Source: an uncultured Eubacteriales bacterium
GTDB taxonomy: Bacteria; Bacillota_I; Bacilli_A; RF39; UBA660
Assembly: GCA_905211265.1 (NCBI GenBank)
Contig: CAJMAC010000001.1
Span: 1 to 64,000 of the forward strand
DNA: 64,000 nucleotides
Direction of reading: 5' to 3'
The position numbers and the translations under genes are program-made. The stretch's first letter is position 1, and each line of letters begins with the position of its first letter. The notes beneath the pieces were generated by a model. It searched no databases and was not told where the DNA came from. It saw nothing but the letters and a program-made list of their open reading frames with translations. This document shows, in pieces, positions 44,700 through 54,325 of the stretch.

Positions 44700-45926
44700 C
44701 TAATAATTATTCTTAAATAACTTAATTATAAAAGTAGTACCTTCATTTTCCTTAGATTTAACACTTATATTACCATTTTCATTTTCAATTATTTTCTTAG
44801 ACATATTAAGTCCTATACCAATACTTTCTTTATTACTCATTCCTTTATAGAATCTTTCAAATATATGAGGTAAATCTTTCTTAGATATTCCACATCCATC
44901 ATCACTAATACTAATCATTGTATAAAGTGGATTATCACTACAAACTATATTAATATTACCATTTTCCAAAGTATGTTCCATTGCATTTTTTAATATATTA
45001 ATCAAAGCTTCCGTAGTCCAATTAACATCAACATTAACTTTAATATCATTACTACATGATACATTTAAATTGATATTTTTAAGTTCAAGAGGTATTTTTA
45101 TAGGTTCAATAGTTTTATTAATAATATTAATTAATTTTACTCTTTCTAAAATTAATTTTTCACTACCACTATCCAATCTAGACATTTTAAGTAAAGACGT
45201 AATTAACCATTCTATTCTTTCTAATCCTTTTTTACTCTTATTTAATAATTCTTTCTTTAAAGATTTATCTAACTTATCATCATATAATAACTCATTAATA
45301 ACATACATACTTGTTAAAGGTGTTTTAAGTTGATGAGATATATCAGATAAAGTATCTTGCAAATATATTTTATCTTTTAAAGATAATTCATTTTGTTCTT
45401 TTAATTTTATTGTCATTTTATATAAATCATTCTTTAAATTACTAATATCTCCTTCAGAATATTCTCTAATATCCATATTATATTTATTATTTAAAATATC
45501 ATTAGTATATATTGATAATTTTCTTATTTTATTATAAATTTTATTAATATAAATAATTAAAATACTAAATACAATAATTATTAATATAGAAATATAAATA
45601 ATATTATATTTTCTAATAGTTTTATTAATATAACTATTATCATTTAAGTAATCTACTGTATCTAGTCTATCTAATCCATATTTATTTAATATTTCATAAG
45701 ACTCACTTTTACTTATATCATGATTAATAATACCATCAATTACTTCATTTTCAAGTTCAGGATGTTTACTAATAATAGAATCTATTATATATAAATTATT
45801 TTCTATAATTGCTTCTTTATAAGTTTCATAACTATATTTATTAAGTAACAATATAGAAACAATACCTATAATTAATACAATTATTTCTATTAATATTAAT
45901 TCTCTTACTTCCTTATTCTTTAACAT
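44700..45926 (-). CDS. Sensor histidine kinase
   Basis: The 408-aa kinase has two membrane helices (about 10-28 and 107-127) with a ~78-residue extracytoplasmic sensor, a HAMP-like linker, an H-box DISHQLKTPLTS with phospho-acceptor H198, and an HATPase_c domain with N (LKNAMEHT), G1 (DDGCGISKKD), F (FERFYKG) and G2 (GIGLNMSKKI) boxes. It is paired with the OmpR-type regulator two bases upstream and an ABC transporter downstream. This fits a peptide-sensing and efflux module, though the sensor domain is larger than that of BceS-type kinases. Confidence 0.93.
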   Translation of the reverse strand: MLKNKEVRELILIEIIVLIIGIVSILLLNKYSYETYKEAIIENNLYIIDSIISKHPELENEVIDGIINHDISKSESYEILNKYGLDRLDTVDYLNDNSYINKTIRKYNIIYISILIIIVFSILIIYINKIYNKIRKLSIYTNDILNNKYNMDIREYSEGDISNLKNDLYKMTIKLKEQNELSLKDKIYLQDTLSDISHQLKTPLTSMYVINELLYDDKLDKSLKKELLNKSKKGLERIEWLITSLLKMSRLDSGSEKLILERVKLINIINKTIEPIKIPLELKNINLNVSCSNDIKVNVDVNWTTEALINILKNAMEHTLENGNINIVCSDNPLYTMISISDDGCGISKKDLPHIFERFYKGMSNKESIGIGLNMSKKIIENENGNISVKSKENEGTTFIIKLFKNNY

Positions 45927-45928
45927 AA

Positions 45929-46606
45929 TTATTCTCCTACTACATAACCAATACCACGAACTGTTTTTAATATTTTAGGATTAGTAGGATCATCCTCTAT
46001 CTTCTCTCTAATTCTTTTAATATAAACAGTTAAAGTATTATCATTAACATAATCACTATTAATATCCCATATATCTGCTAATATCTTTTCTCTTGTTATA
46101 ACAGTATTTTGATTCAAAGCAAAAGTTAAAAATATTTTATACTCTAACGCAGTAAACATCATATCTTTATTATTCTTAAATACCTTAGCCTGTTTTAAAT
46201 CAATAATAATATCTTGTATTTTAATAATATTAGAATTATTATTACCATATCTTCTTAAAGTAGCATTAATTCTAGCAAGCAATTCTCTAGCTTTAAATGG
46301 TTTAGTAATATAGTCATCTGCTCCCATATCTATTCCCATTACTATTGAAGTTTCTAAATCATTCGCAGTTAAAAATATAATTGGATAATTATTTATCTTT
46401 TTTATTTCTTTAAATAAATCAAATCCATTATAATCAGGTAAATTAACATCTAATAAAATTAAATCAATATTCTTATCTAATTTTATTTTATCTAATGCCT
46501 CACTACCTGTTGTAGTTAACTTCACTATAAAATTTTCTTGTTCTAAATAATACTTTAATCCAATACCAATTGCATCATCGTCTTCAATTATAAATATCTT
46601 TTTCAT
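45929..46606 (-). CDS. OmpR-family response regulator
   Basis: The 225-aa protein has a receiver domain with acidic pocket IIEDDDA, phospho-acceptor D53 in LLLDVNLPDYNG and K in YITKPFKAREL, and a winged-helix DNA-binding domain ending KTVRGIGYVVGE. Its start overlaps the end of the Sel1-repeat gene by 23 bases, with AGAGG upstream. It likely controls the ABC genes that follow. Confidence 0.95.
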   Translation of the reverse strand: MKKIFIIEDDDAIGIGLKYYLEQENFIVKLTTTGSEALDKIKLDKNIDLILLDVNLPDYNGFDLFKEIKKINNYPIIFLTANDLETSIVMGIDMGADDYITKPFKARELLARINATLRRYGNNNSNIIKIQDIIIDLKQAKVFKNNKDMMFTALEYKIFLTFALNQNTVITREKILADIWDINSDYVNDNTLTVYIKRIREKIEDDPTNPKILKTVRGIGYVVGE

Positions 46607-48092
46607 TATTTACCTCTATTTTACTTAATATTTTTTCTATTTTATTTTTTATTTCATCATTATATTTCTTACTGTTTAATATTTTATCTTTATAATAACT
46701 AATCTTAGATAAATTATCCTTATTTTTATCTTCTAAATACTTATCTATATAAATATTTAATAACTCTATACTAGACTCTATTACACCATGATTACTAGAT
46801 TCATCGTATAATGTTATTGCTTTTTCTATGTCTTTTTCTATACCTAATTCATAATTACCGCATTGATAAAAATATTTAGCTAAATTATATTTACTATAAT
46901 ACTCTAATAAATAAACAGGTACATTTGTAGATAAATTATAATAATCAAATGCTAATTTCATATTCTTTTCTACATATATTCCCTTACGATATAATTCTCC
47001 TAATTTATTACAAGCCCAACTTTCTTCCTTTAAAGCACTTTTCATATAATAATCAAATGCTTTCTTATAATCTTTCATATCTTCATATATTTTACCTAAG
47101 TTATTATATGAATATACATAGTCTTCCTTAATAGCTATATTAAAATATTCTATTGCTTTAGATTTATCAATATTTAAATAATATAATCCTAATTTATTTA
47201 ACGCTGCAACACTACCAAGTTCGCTTGCTTTAGTTAAATATTTTAATGCTACTAATTTATCTTCTTCACTACCATTACCTATTTTATTAGTAAGTAACAT
47301 TTCTCCAATTAATAAACACGCTCTTGGATGATTATTTAATGAAGAAATCAATAAATACTCATATGCTTTATTATATCTAGGTATACCTGTTATTTCACCC
47401 TTATATTCCATATAACCCATTTCAAAACAAGCATAAGCATTTTTTTCTTTTACTAACCTTTTCAATTCATATATATAATTAACACCATCTTTAAAATTAA
47501 GCATTAAAAATTTTTCTAAATCATTAATAGATATATTAGTTTTATTTAAAATATTTTCAATTGTATCTTTAATAATATCATCTTCATTTATAGGTTGCTT
47601 ATTATCTAAAATAATATAGAAAAGCATTTGAATAATACATTCAAAATATTTATTATTTTTTATATAATTATTTAATTTAATAGTAAACTCCCCATTAATA
47701 TTTTTATCATTCTTAGCAATATTATATAATTTCTTACATAATTTAATTAATAATTCATCTTTATTTATATCTTCATAAGAATATAAATTATCAATACTAC
47801 CATGTAATAAGTTGATAAGTTCATTAATTAAATTAATTAAATATAATTTATCTTTCTTATATTTATCTTTATATTCTAAATATTTATTTTTATATTTCAT
47901 ATTTATACTTCGATAACCTACACAATAATTATTAATTAAAGTATCTGATAATGTATCATCACTAAATAATATCATACATATATTAGTTTGATTAGTAAAA
48001 ACTTTATTATAAGAAATATTTTTAAACACTCTACAAAAATTACCTAAAGATAAATAATTATCATTATCATTCATTTTAATATACTTTTTCAT
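46584..48092 (-). CDS. Sel1/TPR-like repeat protein
   Basis: The 502-aa protein has a ~200-residue N-terminal helical domain of unknown type (with GNFCRVFKNISYNKVFT and FSDDTLSDTLINNYCVGYRS) and a C-terminal run of ~6 Sel1-like repeats (about 215-450, such as ACFEMGYMEYKGEITGIPRY, AALNKLGLYYLNIDKSKAIE, ACNKLGELYRKGIYVEKNMK). Sel1 repeats form protein-binding solenoids. No membrane segment. It overlaps and precedes the two-component/ABC operon, so it may adjust it; this is a positional inference. Confidence 0.85.
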   Translation of the reverse strand: MKKYIKMNDNDNYLSLGNFCRVFKNISYNKVFTNQTNICMILFSDDTLSDTLINNYCVGYRSINMKYKNKYLEYKDKYKKDKLYLINLINELINLLHGSIDNLYSYEDINKDELLIKLCKKLYNIAKNDKNINGEFTIKLNNYIKNNKYFECIIQMLFYIILDNKQPINEDDIIKDTIENILNKTNISINDLEKFLMLNFKDGVNYIYELKRLVKEKNAYACFEMGYMEYKGEITGIPRYNKAYEYLLISSLNNHPRACLLIGEMLLTNKIGNGSEEDKLVALKYLTKASELGSVAALNKLGLYYLNIDKSKAIEYFNIAIKEDYVYSYNNLGKIYEDMKDYKKAFDYYMKSALKEESWACNKLGELYRKGIYVEKNMKLAFDYYNLSTNVPVYLLEYYSKYNLAKYFYQCGNYELGIEKDIEKAITLYDESSNHGVIESSIELLNIYIDKYLEDKNKDNLSKISYYKDKILNSKKYNDEIKNKIEKILSKIEVNNEKDIYN

Positions 48093-48160
48093 TATTCCTC
48101 CATGAATTTGATTATATTATAATATAATTTATTATTTTCTTCAATATTTTAGATACTTCT

Positions 48161-48781
48161 TTACATTTCACTTACATTAACTAATCTAGATATATAAACA
48201 ACTTGCAAATTATCATTAAAATTACTGCAAGTAACAAGAACAAGTGAAGTAATATTATTAATATTATGTAAAGTAATACTACCTGTTTTTTCTACTTCGT
48301 ATATATCAATTAATTTATATAAATATTTCGACTTATTATAAATAATTTCTATTTCATCATCAATATTTAACTTATATAATTTATTAAAATAAGATACCCT
48401 ATCATTACCAGAATGCGCTGCTAGAATTAATGTTCCATTTTCTACATCAGGCATATTTGAATTACTAATTAATTCTATATTCTTATCTACATTGTTCATT
48501 GGATTATCTATACCATAAAATCCTTGTTCTAAATTAATCTTAGGTATAGAAATAATCCCTAAATAATTATTTGCTTCTTCATTATCAATAGTATTTTCAT
48601 TATCAATAGATACTATATTTACTTTAATCTTACTATTACTAATATAATTATCAACTTTATTTTTATCTAACATGTTTAAATAATAATCATAAACACTATT
48701 ATAAGTAAATAATGTAATACCAATTACTAAATTAATAACACTAATTATAAATAATTTATTACTTTTTCTGTGTCTTATCAT
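48161..48781 (-). CDS. Sortase
   Basis: From the ATG at 48781 (GGAGG upstream) the protein is 206 aa. It has an N-terminal membrane anchor (about 10-28) and a catalytic domain with H123 in LAAHSGN, C185 in VTCSN and R199 in YISRL. It cleaves sorting signals and joins proteins to the wall or to each other. An earlier in-frame start inside the neighbour (48796) would put the ribosome-binding site within the gene. It is coupled to the adhesin gene, so that protein is the likely substrate. Class not assigned. Confidence 0.9.
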   Translation of the reverse strand: MIRHRKSNKLFIISVINLVIGITLFTYNSVYDYYLNMLDKNKVDNYISNSKIKVNIVSIDNENTIDNEEANNYLGIISIPKINLEQGFYGIDNPMNNVDKNIELISNSNMPDVENGTLILAAHSGNDRVSYFNKLYKLNIDDEIEIIYNKSKYLYKLIDIYEVEKTGSITLHNINNITSLVLVTCSNFNDNLQVVYISRLVNVSEM

Positions 48782-50576
48782 ATATAATACCTCCAATACT
48801 TAAAATAATAATTATTAAACCAATTAACTCTATAAACTTATAATCAAATAAAAAAGTATTAGGTACTTCAATTATCATATCATTAGTCATAGATAATTTA
48901 ATATATTGTTTATCTTTATCAATTTTAAAATTAATTACTTCATTATTATTTATATATCCATTAGAACTTTCTACTTCTTTTAGATAATAAGTTCCAAGTG
49001 GTATATCATTTAATATAATCTTACCTAATTCATCAGTACATCCTTTATAAAATAAATTATCATTATAATATACTTCAATTAAAGTATCTTTAATAGGTTT
49101 ATTAGTATTACTATCTAATTTAATAAATTCTAAGTTACCCTTAGGCAAATAATTATTAAAACTTAACTCTTTTAAAATAGTTTTAGTATACTTATCTTTA
49201 TATTTAATTTCAAATTCATAAATATTCTTATCAATAATATTATCATTACTACTAGATAATTCCTTTATATAATATCTTCCTATTTCTAAATTATCTAAAA
49301 TACCTTGTCCATTACTATCAGTAATAATATTACCTACTAAATTATTCTTTTTATATTTAATAGAGTCTCCAACCGAAATATCATCATTTGCATATACACC
49401 ATACTTAACATCTTTTAAATGTATCTTATCATAAGTATAATCATCATTTAATTTTTCCCCAATCTTATTAATAATTATCTTACCCTTAACTCTTTCATTA
49501 GTAAAATTAACTGAATATATATTATCAGAATTAACTACTGTATCTTTTGTAATACTTATATCTAATTTATTTTTATTCCATAAATAATTATCTAACATTT
49601 GATTTTCTACTTCATAAATAGAATAATTACCCAATAAATATTTATTTAATATAAAATATCCTTCATCATTAGTTTCAAATATACATTTACTATTTTCACA
49701 TAAATATTCATCATTATCATTATTTTTAATTTTAAACTTAATTCCTTTTTTCTTTATAATTTGGTTAGTTTCACTATCTATTTTATTTACTTTTATTCTA
49801 GCACCATAAGTATTAATATTTATTATACTTTCTATTAAATCATTATTTCTTAATATAGCTTGTTTCTGACTATAATTATCATTACCCTTAAAAATCATTG
49901 TCGTTTTATTATCATATTTTTTCTTTTCTAAAATTATTTTAGATTTACCTATTTTTTTAGAATTAATATGTAATTCATTATCAACAATATTTACTTCATT
50001 TCCATCATTATCTTTAACTATATACATATCTAATACATTAGAATTATCCTTTATAACAAGTTCATTATCATATAATATATCATAACTATTATTATCAAAA
50101 GATGGCTTAGTATAATGATTATTAACAAGTCTCATTATTTCATTCTTTTCTTTTTCTATATCTATTAAATTACCATATCCATATTGTTGATTTCTTAATT
50201 CAACAGTTTTATCCGTAGTAAGATACCACATTAACATTTGTGTAGCCATATGATATAAATTAGTATTATGCCCTGGATAAAGATAGCCATATCTACTTAT
50301 TAATTCTAACTTTTTAATTATTTCTTCGCTAAATGGTAGATTAGCATCTTCAAGATAACCCCATGTAGTAATTTGTTTACCAGGTTCAATACAATATGCA
50401 ACTTCTCCATCAATATAATAATAAGGAAATCTATTAGACATATAAACTCCATTACCAGATATTGAAAAAAAATAATTATCTTCATGACTTATACTAAGTG
50501 TATAACTACTTCCTTTAACTTTATTACTAAATAAAATAATAAATATAACTAACAATATCATACATTTCTTTTTCAT
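48759..50576 (-). CDS. Thioester-domain surface adhesin with SpaA/Cna_B repeats
   Basis: The 605-aa protein has a signal peptide, then a thioester domain (about 25-150) with C62 in VAYCIEPG and Q113 in MATQMLMW, which should form a Cys-Gln thioester bond. Three SpaA/Cna_B beta-sandwich domains follow (about 265-345, 370-455, 490-565), each with KVNKIDSE/KLDSNTNK-type lysine starts and YEVE/IKELSS/LKEVES ends, so isopeptide bonds are likely. The C-terminus has VPNTFLFD, a hydrophobic helix and a short basic tail, a sorting signal for the adjacent sortase. Such proteins bind host amines covalently; ligand unknown. Confidence 0.93.
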   Translation of the reverse strand: MKKKCMILLVIFIILFSNKVKGSSYTLSISHEDNYFFSISGNGVYMSNRFPYYYIDGEVAYCIEPGKQITTWGYLEDANLPFSEEIIKKLELISRYGYLYPGHNTNLYHMATQMLMWYLTTDKTVELRNQQYGYGNLIDIEKEKNEIMRLVNNHYTKPSFDNNSYDILYDNELVIKDNSNVLDMYIVKDNDGNEVNIVDNELHINSKKIGKSKIILEKKKYDNKTTMIFKGNDNYSQKQAILRNNDLIESIININTYGARIKVNKIDSETNQIIKKKGIKFKIKNNDNDEYLCENSKCIFETNDEGYFILNKYLLGNYSIYEVENQMLDNYLWNKNKLDISITKDTVVNSDNIYSVNFTNERVKGKIIINKIGEKLNDDYTYDKIHLKDVKYGVYANDDISVGDSIKYKKNNLVGNIITDSNGQGILDNLEIGRYYIKELSSSNDNIIDKNIYEFEIKYKDKYTKTILKELSFNNYLPKGNLEFIKLDSNTNKPIKDTLIEVYYNDNLFYKGCTDELGKIILNDIPLGTYYLKEVESSNGYINNNEVINFKIDKDKQYIKLSMTNDMIIEVPNTFLFDYKFIELIGLIIIILSIGGIIYDKTQKK

Positions 50577-50892
50577 TTTATTCCCTTCCTTTCTATAATT
50601 ATTCCTTTTAATTCTTTCTAGTTAAAAATAATTTAATTCATATTACACCTCTTTTCTCTTTACTTTTTATCCCTTCATATGAATTATTATAAAAAAAATT
50701 GCAAAGTACTTCTTTTTTTATAAAAAAAATACATTTTGGTACAAATATTACCAACAATGCATTAATTTTAAGCATATTATTTAAATAAAATAATTATTAT
50801 GTGGATTTGCTGTGGAAATATAATTATTAGTGTGGATTGCATAGGTTATTAAAATTTAAGTATTTATAATATAATATTACTAGGAGGATGAA
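50577..50892. other. Divergent intergenic region with two 20-base direct repeats
   Basis: This 316-base gap separates the adhesin gene from the symporter gene. It holds long A/T runs, two near-identical direct repeats 30 bases apart (50791-50810 and 50821-50840), a TATAAT-like box near 50870 and the AGGAGG of the symporter gene. No ORF or RNA gene was found. Confidence 0.7.
50791..50840. repeat. Two direct repeats (about 20 bases, 30-base period)
   Basis: The repeats begin TAATTATTATGTGGATTTGC and TAATTATTAGTGTGGATTGC. The conserved GTGGATT-type core and near three-turn spacing suggest a repressor or activator site for the divergent genes. Confidence 0.45.
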
Positions 50893-52113
50893 ATGAAAAA
50901 AATATTTAAAAATTACAAACAAACAATTATACTATTAACATCTATTATTATCGGAGGAATACTAGGATTAATATTTAAAGAAGACATAAAAATATTAAGT
51001 CCATTCGGAGACTTATTCTTAAATCTTTTACTAATAAGTGTTGTACCATTAATTTTCTTAACAATAACTACTTCAATATATAAAATGAATAGTCCAAAAA
51101 GATTAACTAAAATATTACTTAGTACAATACTAGTATTTATATTCACTTCATTAGTCGCAGTCTTATTAGCATTCGTTACTACTAAAAATATTAGATTAGT
51201 AGAAACAAATAATACTAATATAATGGAAACATTAGATAAAGAAAATGCAAATGAAGAAGAAATAAATACCAACATATTAGAAAAAACAGTAAATGCCATA
51301 AGTGTAAATGATTTTAACAAACTATTATCTAAAGATAATATGCTTGCTTTAATAATAGCTTCTATCTTAGTTGGACTTGCAATGAATAAAAGCAAAGAAA
51401 AAGCAAAGCCACTATATAATGTACTAGAGTCTGCGACTGAAGTAATAATAAGTTTCATTAATATTATTATGTATTATGCTCCAATTGGATTAGGATGTTA
51501 CTTTGCAGTTTTAATTGGAACACTAGGTAGTACAATTGCCTTAGGATACTTAAAAACATTTATTATTTATTTAGTTTTATCTTTATTTACTTATTTTATA
51601 ATTTATTCATTATATGCATATATTGCCAAAGGTAAAAAAGGAATAAAACTATTTTGGAAAAATATCTTACCTGCTTCCCTTACTGCAATATCTACTTGTT
51701 CTTCTGCAGCATCAATGCCAGTAAATATAGAATATACTAAAAAAATGGAAGTAAGCGAAGATGTTGCAGAAACAGCAATATCACTTGGTACAACATTCCA
51801 TAAAGATGGTTCCGTTATAGGAAGTGTATTTAAAATAATGTTTTTAGTATATTTATTTCAAACAGATATAAGTAGCATAAAAATATTATCAGTAGCACTT
51901 ATAGCAACATTATTAGTAACTGCAGTACCAATTGGCGGAGGAACAATTTCAGAAATGTTAATAATAACAAGTTTAGGTTTTCCAATATATGCTCTACCTA
52001 TACTTACAATAATTGCTACAATAATTGATGCACCTGCAACATTATTAAATGTAGTCGGAGATGCACCATCAGCAATGTTAATAGATAAAATAGTAAAGAA
52101 AAAAAGTAACTAA
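50893..52113 (+). CDS. Dicarboxylate/amino acid:cation symporter (DAACS family)
   Basis: The 406-aa membrane protein has ~8 helices and two re-entrant loops. The HP1-like serine stretch is STCSSAASMPVN and the conserved C-terminal motif is IDAPATLLNVVGD, both close to the GltP/SstT pattern. It likely imports glutamate, aspartate, serine or dicarboxylates with cations. Aspartate uptake would suit a cell using D-Asp in its wall, but this is speculative. AGGAGG precedes the start. Confidence 0.9.
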   Translation: MKKIFKNYKQTIILLTSIIIGGILGLIFKEDIKILSPFGDLFLNLLLISVVPLIFLTITTSIYKMNSPKRLTKILLSTILVFIFTSLVAVLLAFVTTKNIRLVETNNTNIMETLDKENANEEEINTNILEKTVNAISVNDFNKLLSKDNMLALIIASILVGLAMNKSKEKAKPLYNVLESATEVIISFINIIMYYAPIGLGCYFAVLIGTLGSTIALGYLKTFIIYLVLSLFTYFIIYSLYAYIAKGKKGIKLFWKNILPASLTAISTCSSAASMPVNIEYTKKMEVSEDVAETAISLGTTFHKDGSVIGSVFKIMFLVYLFQTDISSIKILSVALIATLLVTAVPIGGGTISEMLIITSLGFPIYALPILTIIATIIDAPATLLNVVGDAPSAMLIDKIVKKKSN

Positions 52114-53015
52114 CCATTACTTTTTCTTATTTCTTCAATCATATTTTTATCAAAAACTTTGTTCTTAATCATATCTATTTCATACTTATATGGAGGATAT
52201 AATCTTTCCTTTGATGTATCATCCTTACTAACATAAGGAGTTTCTAATATCTTAGGAATATCTTTAATTCTAGGATTATATATAATATTAATTAATTTAT
52301 CAAAACCGATATATCCAAAACCAATATTTTCATGTCTATCCTTATGACTACCTATTTCATTCTTACTATCATTTACGTGAATGCATTTTAAATATTTTAA
52401 TCCAATAACCTTATCAAATAAATCAAGTATCTTATCAAAATCACTTACGTCATACCCTGCATCATTTATATGACAAGTATCTAGACAAACTCCTATCTTA
52501 TCTTTATTATCAATATTATCAATAATTTCCTTTAACTCTTCAAACCTTTTACCAAGTTCACTACCCTTACCAGCCATAGTTTCAAGTAATATCATAACAT
52601 TATTATCATTATCCAATACATAATTTAATCCCTTATATATATTATAAATAGATTCTTCATAACTTTGACCTACACTTGCCCCTGGATGAAGTACCATGTA
52701 CTTAACTCCAAGTAAATTACATCTTTCTACTTCCTCACGTAAAAAAGATACCGAAAAATCAAAATTTTTGCTATTAGCTAAGTTAACAATATATGGAGCA
52801 TGAACAATAACATTCTCTAACATAATATCATTTTCCTTCATTAATTTATATGCTTCCATAGTTAAACTATCATTTATTTCACTTCTTCTAGTATTTTGTG
52901 GTGCACCAGTATAAAACATAAATGCATTCTCTCCATAACTAATTGCTTCTTTTACACTTCCTAATAATTGACTAGCATTATTAAAAGAAACATGACTACC
53001 TATTATTAAATCCAT
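52110..53015 (-). CDS. nfo: Endonuclease IV (AP endonuclease)
   Basis: From the ATG at 53015 (AGGAAGTGAT upstream) the protein is 301 aa. It has the zinc-binding motifs of the Nfo TIM barrel: GSHVSF near the start, VIVHAPYIVNLA, VLHPGASVG, VCLDTCHINDAGYD and CIHVNDSK. It cuts DNA at abasic sites in base-excision repair. It is convergent with the symporter gene and overlaps it by four bases. Confidence 0.95.
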   Translation of the reverse strand: MDLIIGSHVSFNNASQLLGSVKEAISYGENAFMFYTGAPQNTRRSEINDSLTMEAYKLMKENDIMLENVIVHAPYIVNLANSKNFDFSVSFLREEVERCNLLGVKYMVLHPGASVGQSYEESIYNIYKGLNYVLDNDNNVMILLETMAGKGSELGKRFEELKEIIDNIDNKDKIGVCLDTCHINDAGYDVSDFDKILDLFDKVIGLKYLKCIHVNDSKNEIGSHKDRHENIGFGYIGFDKLINIIYNPRIKDIPKILETPYVSKDDTSKERLYPPYKYEIDMIKNKVFDKNMIEEIRKSNG

Positions 53016-53089
53016 ACTTATCACTTCCTAATAATATTGTATCATAATAACAAGTATTTTTGTACAAAAAGATAACTAATATATTCTTT

Positions 53090-53128
53090 ATGTCAATAAA
53101 AAACAAGTTATATAACCATAACTTGTTT
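53090..53128 (-). terminator. Intrinsic terminator of the prepilin gene
   Basis: AAACAAGTTAT/ATAACTTGTTT 11-bp stem with a 6-base loop and a T-rich minus-strand tail. Confidence 0.85.
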
Positions 53129-53147
53129 TATTTTTATTTTATAATTA

Positions 53148-53639
53148 CTAGCAAGCAGTACTTGATTTAGTATATTTACTAGCATCTTTTGCTAATGAAT
53201 CAAAATCTCCACCAGTAGCAGCATTTAATACTATACATGCTCTACCATTAGTAATTAAAATACTAACATAACTATAATTTTTTTCACTAACACCTGCTGC
53301 TTTTAACATTGCTTTAGCATTTGTATCAGTTATCACTGCTCTAGTTGTTTGAGCACCAGGCTCGTTAGTACCAACTGTTTTTGCAGTACCAACACATCCT
53401 GAACCAGTAACACCACAAACATCAGTAAATGCCGCATCAGCATTTCCAATTTGAGCCATAGTATATTCTTTCTCAATCCAATCAGCAATTGTATTAGCAC
53501 TATTTTGGAATGTTGTTTCTCTAGCATTCCCCATTGAACTTAATACTGTTGGTATTGTAACTACCATTATAATTGCAAGTATAACGATAATTGCTAATAA
53601 TTCTATTAATGTAAATCCTTTCCTATTTAATTTTTTCAT
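53148..53639 (-). CDS. Type IV prepilin-like protein
   Basis: The 163-aa protein has a class III signal, KKLNRKG before FTLIELLAIIVILAIIMVV, with cleavage expected after G8 and the conserved E5 of the mature form. The pilin domain is rich in Ala, Gly and Thr, unlike its Asn/Lys-rich neighbours, and has four Cys (VCGVTGSGCVG, RACIV, STAC) that may pair. No assembly ATPase, peptidase or minor pilin gene is near; a gut-type ComG- or Tad-like system elsewhere would be needed. It has its own terminator. Confidence 0.9.
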   Translation of the reverse strand: MKKLNRKGFTLIELLAIIVILAIIMVVTIPTVLSSMGNARETTFQNSANTIADWIEKEYTMAQIGNADAAFTDVCGVTGSGCVGTAKTVGTNEPGAQTTRAVITDTNAKAMLKAAGVSEKNYSYVSILITNGRACIVLNAATGGDFDSLAKDASKYTKSSTAC

Positions 53640-53728
53640 TTAATTTCCTCCTCTATCTTTAACTTATACTTAAATTATACATAAAAAAAAATACAAAGTC
53701 AATAAGTTGACAAAATATTTTTTAGTAG

Positions 53729-54277
53729 TTAACACTTTTTATAAATATATACATATCTCCATCCATACTTTTTATCTTTAATTAAGTTTAATTTTCCATA
53801 ACTATTATCTAATTTTTCTTTTTCGAATTCTACTACTACAATACCATTATCATTTAATATATCATATTTATCTATTAAAGCAAGAATCTTTTCTATAATA
53901 TGATAATCATACGGAGGATCTGCCAAAATAACATCAAACTTAATATTTCTTTCACTAAAATATTTAATACTCTTTTTATAATCAAAATTAAGCACTTTAC
54001 TTTTATCTTTAATATTGAAATTATTTATATTTTCATTAACAATATTTATTGCTTTGGGATTATTATCAATAAAATAACATAACTTACAACCATTACTAAT
54101 TGCTTCAATACCTAAGTTACCACTTCCACAAAATAAATCTAAAACTATACTATCTTTTATTTCATTTTGAATCGTAGAAAATATACTTTCTTTAACTCTA
54201 TCCATCGTAGGTCTAGTACCTTCAATATCATAACCTTTAATATTTCTTCCTTTAAGTATACCACTTATAACTTTCAT
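53729..54277 (-). CDS. rsmD: 16S rRNA (guanine-N2)-methyltransferase RsmD
   Basis: The 182-aa enzyme modifies G966 of 16S rRNA. It begins MKVISGILKGRNIKGYDIEG and has TRPTMDRVKESIFS, the SAM motif LDLFCGSGNLGIEAISNG and the catalytic ADPPYD. Next to it lie ylbE and ylbD, as in the Bacillus ylbD-ylbE-ylbF-ylbG-ylbH(rsmD) order, but ylbF, ylbG and coaD are absent here. Confidence 0.95.
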   Translation of the reverse strand: MKVISGILKGRNIKGYDIEGTRPTMDRVKESIFSTIQNEIKDSIVLDLFCGSGNLGIEAISNGCKLCYFIDNNPKAINIVNENINNFNIKDKSKVLNFDYKKSIKYFSERNIKFDVILADPPYDYHIIEKILALIDKYDILNDNGIVVVEFEKEKLDNSYGKLNLIKDKKYGWRYVYIYKKC

Positions 54278-54325
54278 AACATCACCAACAATGTTATTTT
54301 ATCACATTACAAAATAATTAACAAG

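Noticed and set aside
50913..51458. Minus-strand 181-codon ORF opposite the symporter gene
   Set aside because: Shadow of a membrane-protein gene; the plus-strand frame has DAACS motifs and an AGGAGG.
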